From positions 1 to 64,000 of the forward strand of contig NZ_LYVJ01000004.1 in NCBI RefSeq assembly GCF_001676385.1: a stretch of 64,000 bases of DNA, in the 5' to 3' direction. This document shows, piece by piece, positions 61,822 to 64,000 of this stretch; the stretch's first letter is position 1; each line of letters opens with the position of its first letter. A model generated the notes under the pieces. It ran no database searches. It worked only from the letters and a program-made list of their open reading frames with translations, and had not been told where the DNA came from. Made by a program: the position numbers and the translations under genes. Source of the DNA: Stenotrophomonas maltophilia (GTDB lineage: Bacteria > Pseudomonadota > Gammaproteobacteria > Xanthomonadales > Xanthomonadaceae).

Positions 61822-63374
61822 CCATGCCCCTGCAGGTGGCAGCTGTTGCGATCCAGCCGCGCACGGTGCGCCACCAGCACGCGCCGTGCCGGCAGCGGCA
61901 GGGGAACATCGACCGGGGCGGTGCCGAAGTTGACCAGCGCCAGTGCCTGCGCGGGTGATTGCCCATAGCGCAGCAGCAGGACCGCAGGCGAGGGCGGGTC
62001 GAGCGTGTGCGGCCCCTGCTGCATGACCGGGTGCGCATTGCGTTGCTGCAGCAGTTCGCGCACGCGTTGCAGCAGCGAGTCCGGCTTCGCGCGTTGCGCC
62101 TCGACATTCACCCTGCGGTAGCCGTAGGGGCCGTCTGCCGGTGGCGCGCGCCAGGCATGCCGCGGTTGATCCGTGAATCCTGCCCCTGGGCGGTCGTGCC
62201 ACTGCATGGGCATCCGAACGGCGTTGCGCTCGGGCAGCTCCAGGCAGTCGCCCAGGCCGATTTCCTCGCCATAGCGGATCACCGGTACCTGTCCCAGCGA
62301 CAGCAGTGCGGCCCAGGCCATCGCCTGCCAATCGGCGTCACCCGACAGCATCGGTGCCAGCCGGCGACGGATGCCGCGGCCATAGATGCGCATGCCGGGC
62401 TCGGGTGCGAAGCGCTGCATGACCTCATCGCGTTCACCGGGCTCCAGTTGTTCCAGGTCCAGTTCATCGTTGTTGCGCAACCAGGCGATGCGGGTGTGTG
62501 GCGGTGCGTGCGGGCCGTACTCGGCCATGACCCGGGCCACTTCGCTGGCATCGCCACGTGCCAGTGCAAGGAAGAAGTGATTGTTGAGATGGAAGTCGAG
62601 CAGGTGCGACAGGCGCCGGCCCTGGCAGAGGAAGTCGCCATACCGCGCGGCACTGACATCGGCCTCGCCGATGAGTGGCAGGCCCGGCTGCTGCGCGTCG
62701 GCGGCGGCGCGCATCACCTCCAGCAGCCACAGGCCGTCGTCGCGCGGATCGGCGTGGCGGGCGCGCTCGGCCATGTAGGGCACGGCATCGACGCGGAACC
62801 CGGCCACGCCACGCTGCAACCAATGCGCCATCACCCGCAGCAGTTCGTCGCGTACCGGTGCATGGGCCAGCTCCAGGTCCGGCTCGTGCCGGTAGAACAT
62901 GTGGCGATTGAAGGCGGCGGCCTCGGCGTCCCAGGTCCAGGTGGCGGCCTCGATCGGTGGAAACATCGGTTGCAGGCCATCGTCGGGCACGTGGTCACAC
63001 CACAGGTACCACGGCCGCCACTGCGGGTCGCCCCGTTGCGCCGCGACGAACCAGGGGTGCGCGCTGGCGGTGTGCTGCATCACCAGTTCGACGATGATGC
63101 CGATGCCACGCGCGTCGGCGGCGGCCACCAGCCGCCGGAACGCGGCGTCATCGCCCAGCCGTGGGTCGATGCGGTAGTGGTCGGTGACGTCATAACCGCC
63201 ATCGCGGCCGGCGTTGCAGTAGAACGGCAACAGCCAGATGTGGCTGATACCGAGCCAGTGCAGGTAGTCGAGCTTCTCGGTGACACCGTCCAGGGTGCCC
63301 CAGCCGCGACCGTTGCTGTCCCGGAACAGGTGAGGGTCGACCTGGTAGATCGCGCGCAGCGGACGCACGGTCAT
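61791..63374 (-). CDS. GH13 alpha-amylase-family protein (trehalose-synthase-like)
   Basis: This 527-residue GH13 enzyme opens with IYQVDPHLFRDSNGRGWGTLDGVTEKLDYL, as in trehalose synthase and alpha-glucosidase. Catalytic residues are present: nucleophile Asp196 (GFRVDAVPYM), acid/base Glu237 (LIGEADVS), and Asp303 (LRNNDEL). Region I reads IVELVMQHT where GH13 usually has D-x-x-x-N-H, and region IV has NND instead of NHD, so several conserved residues differ. The C-terminal beta-domain ends WLAAEGA. Trehalose or maltose metabolism fits the stress gene neighbours. The start at 63374 is 8 nt after GGAGG. An inactive or altered-substrate enzyme is possible. Confidence 0.85.
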   Translation of the reverse strand: MTVRPLRAIYQVDPHLFRDSNGRGWGTLDGVTEKLDYLHWLGISHIWLLPFYCNAGRDGGYDVTDHYRIDPRLGDDAAFRRLVAAADARGIGIIVELVMQHTASAHPWFVAAQRGDPQWRPWYLWCDHVPDDGLQPMFPPIEAATWTWDAEAAAFNRHMFYRHEPDLELAHAPVRDELLRVMAHWLQRGVAGFRVDAVPYMAERARHADPRDDGLWLLEVMRAAADAQQPGLPLIGEADVSAARYGDFLCQGRRLSHLLDFHLNNHFFLALARGDASEVARVMAEYGPHAPPHTRIAWLRNNDELDLEQLEPGERDEVMQRFAPEPGMRIYGRGIRRRLAPMLSGDADWQAMAWAALLSLGQVPVIRYGEEIGLGDCLELPERNAVRMPMQWHDRPGAGFTDQPRHAWRAPPADGPYGYRRVNVEAQRAKPDSLLQRVRELLQQRNAHPVMQQGPHTLDPPSPAVLLLRYGQSPAQALALVNFGTAPVDVPLPLPARRVLVAHRARLDRNSCHLQGHGYAWLAAEGA

Positions 63375-63535
63375 GGGCATGGCCTCCGCAATCGTTCGTC
63401 GGCATCCAGACTGCGGCGTGCCCCGGCAGGGGACCGTGAACCGCGTGCATGTGCACGATGACGGCGCCTGCACGGATCATGCATGGAGGGGGGCGCACAG
63501 TGGAGCGCCCGCCGGCCGGCTACCGGAGCTCGCGC

Positions 63536-64000
63536 ATGACCCGCCGCAGGACGCTTCGCATCGCTACGTTCAATGTCAACGGCATCGGCACGCGCCTGCC
63601 CCATCTGCTGGACTGGCTGGGCAGGGAGGCGCCGGACGTGGTGGCCCTGCAGGAGCTGAAGGCCACCGATGCTGCCTTTCCCGCTGCCGCCCTGGAGGCG
63701 GCGGGCTACGGCGCACTGTGGCAGGGCGAGGCGCGCTGGAACGGCGTGGCCATACTGGCGCGCGGCACGCTGCCCGTGGAGAGCCGGCGGCGGCTGCCGG
63801 GCGAGCCGGAGGATACGCAGAGCCGCTACCTGGAGGCCGCAGTGCATGGCGTCGTGGTGGGCGCGCTGTACCTGCCCAATGGCAACCCGCAGCCCGGCCC
63901 GAAGTTCGACTACAAGCGGCGCTGGATGGAGCGCCTGATCCGGCACGCGCACAGCCTGGTCGAGCTGCCGCATCCGGCGCTGCTGCTGGGCGATTTCAAC
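63536..64000 (+). CDS. Exodeoxyribonuclease III family protein, N-terminal part (cut by window edge)
   Basis: The frame is open to the last base, giving 155 residues without a stop, so the gene continues to the right. Motifs of the AP-endonuclease/exonuclease III family are visible: LRIATFNVNGIGTRL, VVALQELKATD (metal-binding Glu), GALYLPNGNP, KRRWMERL and LLLGDFN. Exo III repairs abasic sites and 3' blocked ends. GGAG eight bases before ATG 63536 supports the start. It diverges from the GH13 gene. Confidence 0.9.
   Translation, partial: MTRRRTLRIATFNVNGIGTRLPHLLDWLGREAPDVVALQELKATDAAFPAAALEAAGYGALWQGEARWNGVAILARGTLPVESRRRLPGEPEDTQSRYLEAAVHGVVVGALYLPNGNPQPGPKFDYKRRWMERLIRHAHSLVELPHPALLLGDFN

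Overview
The window is one continuous high-GC bacterial chromosome segment from the genus Stenotrophomonas, probably the S. maltophilia complex. Three things point there: a full-length L1-type subclass B3 metallo-beta-lactamase gene, many SMAG-type palindromes beginning with GTAG (the abundant interspersed repeat of S. maltophilia), and a gene set typical of Xanthomonadaceae. I see no rRNA, tRNA, CRISPR array or complete prophage. The only insertion-sequence trace is the 3' end of an IS110-type transposase at the left edge.

Layout. 1-3 kb: IS110 remnant, a FecI-type ECF sigma factor followed by an HWE histidine kinase, and a toxin-antitoxin pair (Phd/YefM-like antitoxin, zeta-like kinase toxin) with a perfect palindromic operator. 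3-8 kb: small secreted proteins, ProP-type symporter, host-attachment-family protein, thioredoxin-like protein, secreted NUDIX-like protein. 8-15.3 kb: three head-to-tail autotransporter genes with nearly identical beta-barrels, divergent passengers and identical 96-nt spacers; the last one carries an in-frame TAG. 15.6-27 kb: GH92 glycosidase, SDR/LysR divergent pair, FdhD, L1 beta-lactamase, LtrA, a FixLJ-like two-component operon, MgtC and a small MgtE-N-like protein. 27.3-29.9 kb: a fourth, more distant autotransporter, also broken by an in-frame TAG. 30-35 kb: hydrolase, proline iminopeptidase, outer-membrane barrel, M13 lipoprotein peptidase.

35.4-53 kb is the most coherent system. Two related membrane histidine kinases (the first lacks receiver and Hpt domains, the second has both) sit beside two RcsB-like response regulators on opposite strands. 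They are followed by envelope proteins and a seven-gene chaperone-usher fimbrial operon with one pilin, one usher, two adhesin-like subunits and three chaperones. The arrangement recalls the Rcs/Roc-controlled Cup fimbriae of Pseudomonas aeruginosa.

53.1-54.4 kb holds the strongest candidate for something undescribed. About 210 nt of densely folded, apparently non-coding sequence (five or more hairpins, one with a perfect 13-bp stem) ends 31 nt before a small gene of unknown function. A tandem array of five SMAG-dimer units of about 125 bp follows. The right end (54.4-64 kb) has a TonB-dependent siderophore receptor with a divergent TetR regulator and palindromic operator, a YcaQ/AlkX-like glycosylase, a small MscS-type channel with an SDR, an orphan sensory-rhodopsin-transducer homologue, a flavin oxidoreductase, a GH13 enzyme with unusual motif residues, and the start of an exonuclease III gene.
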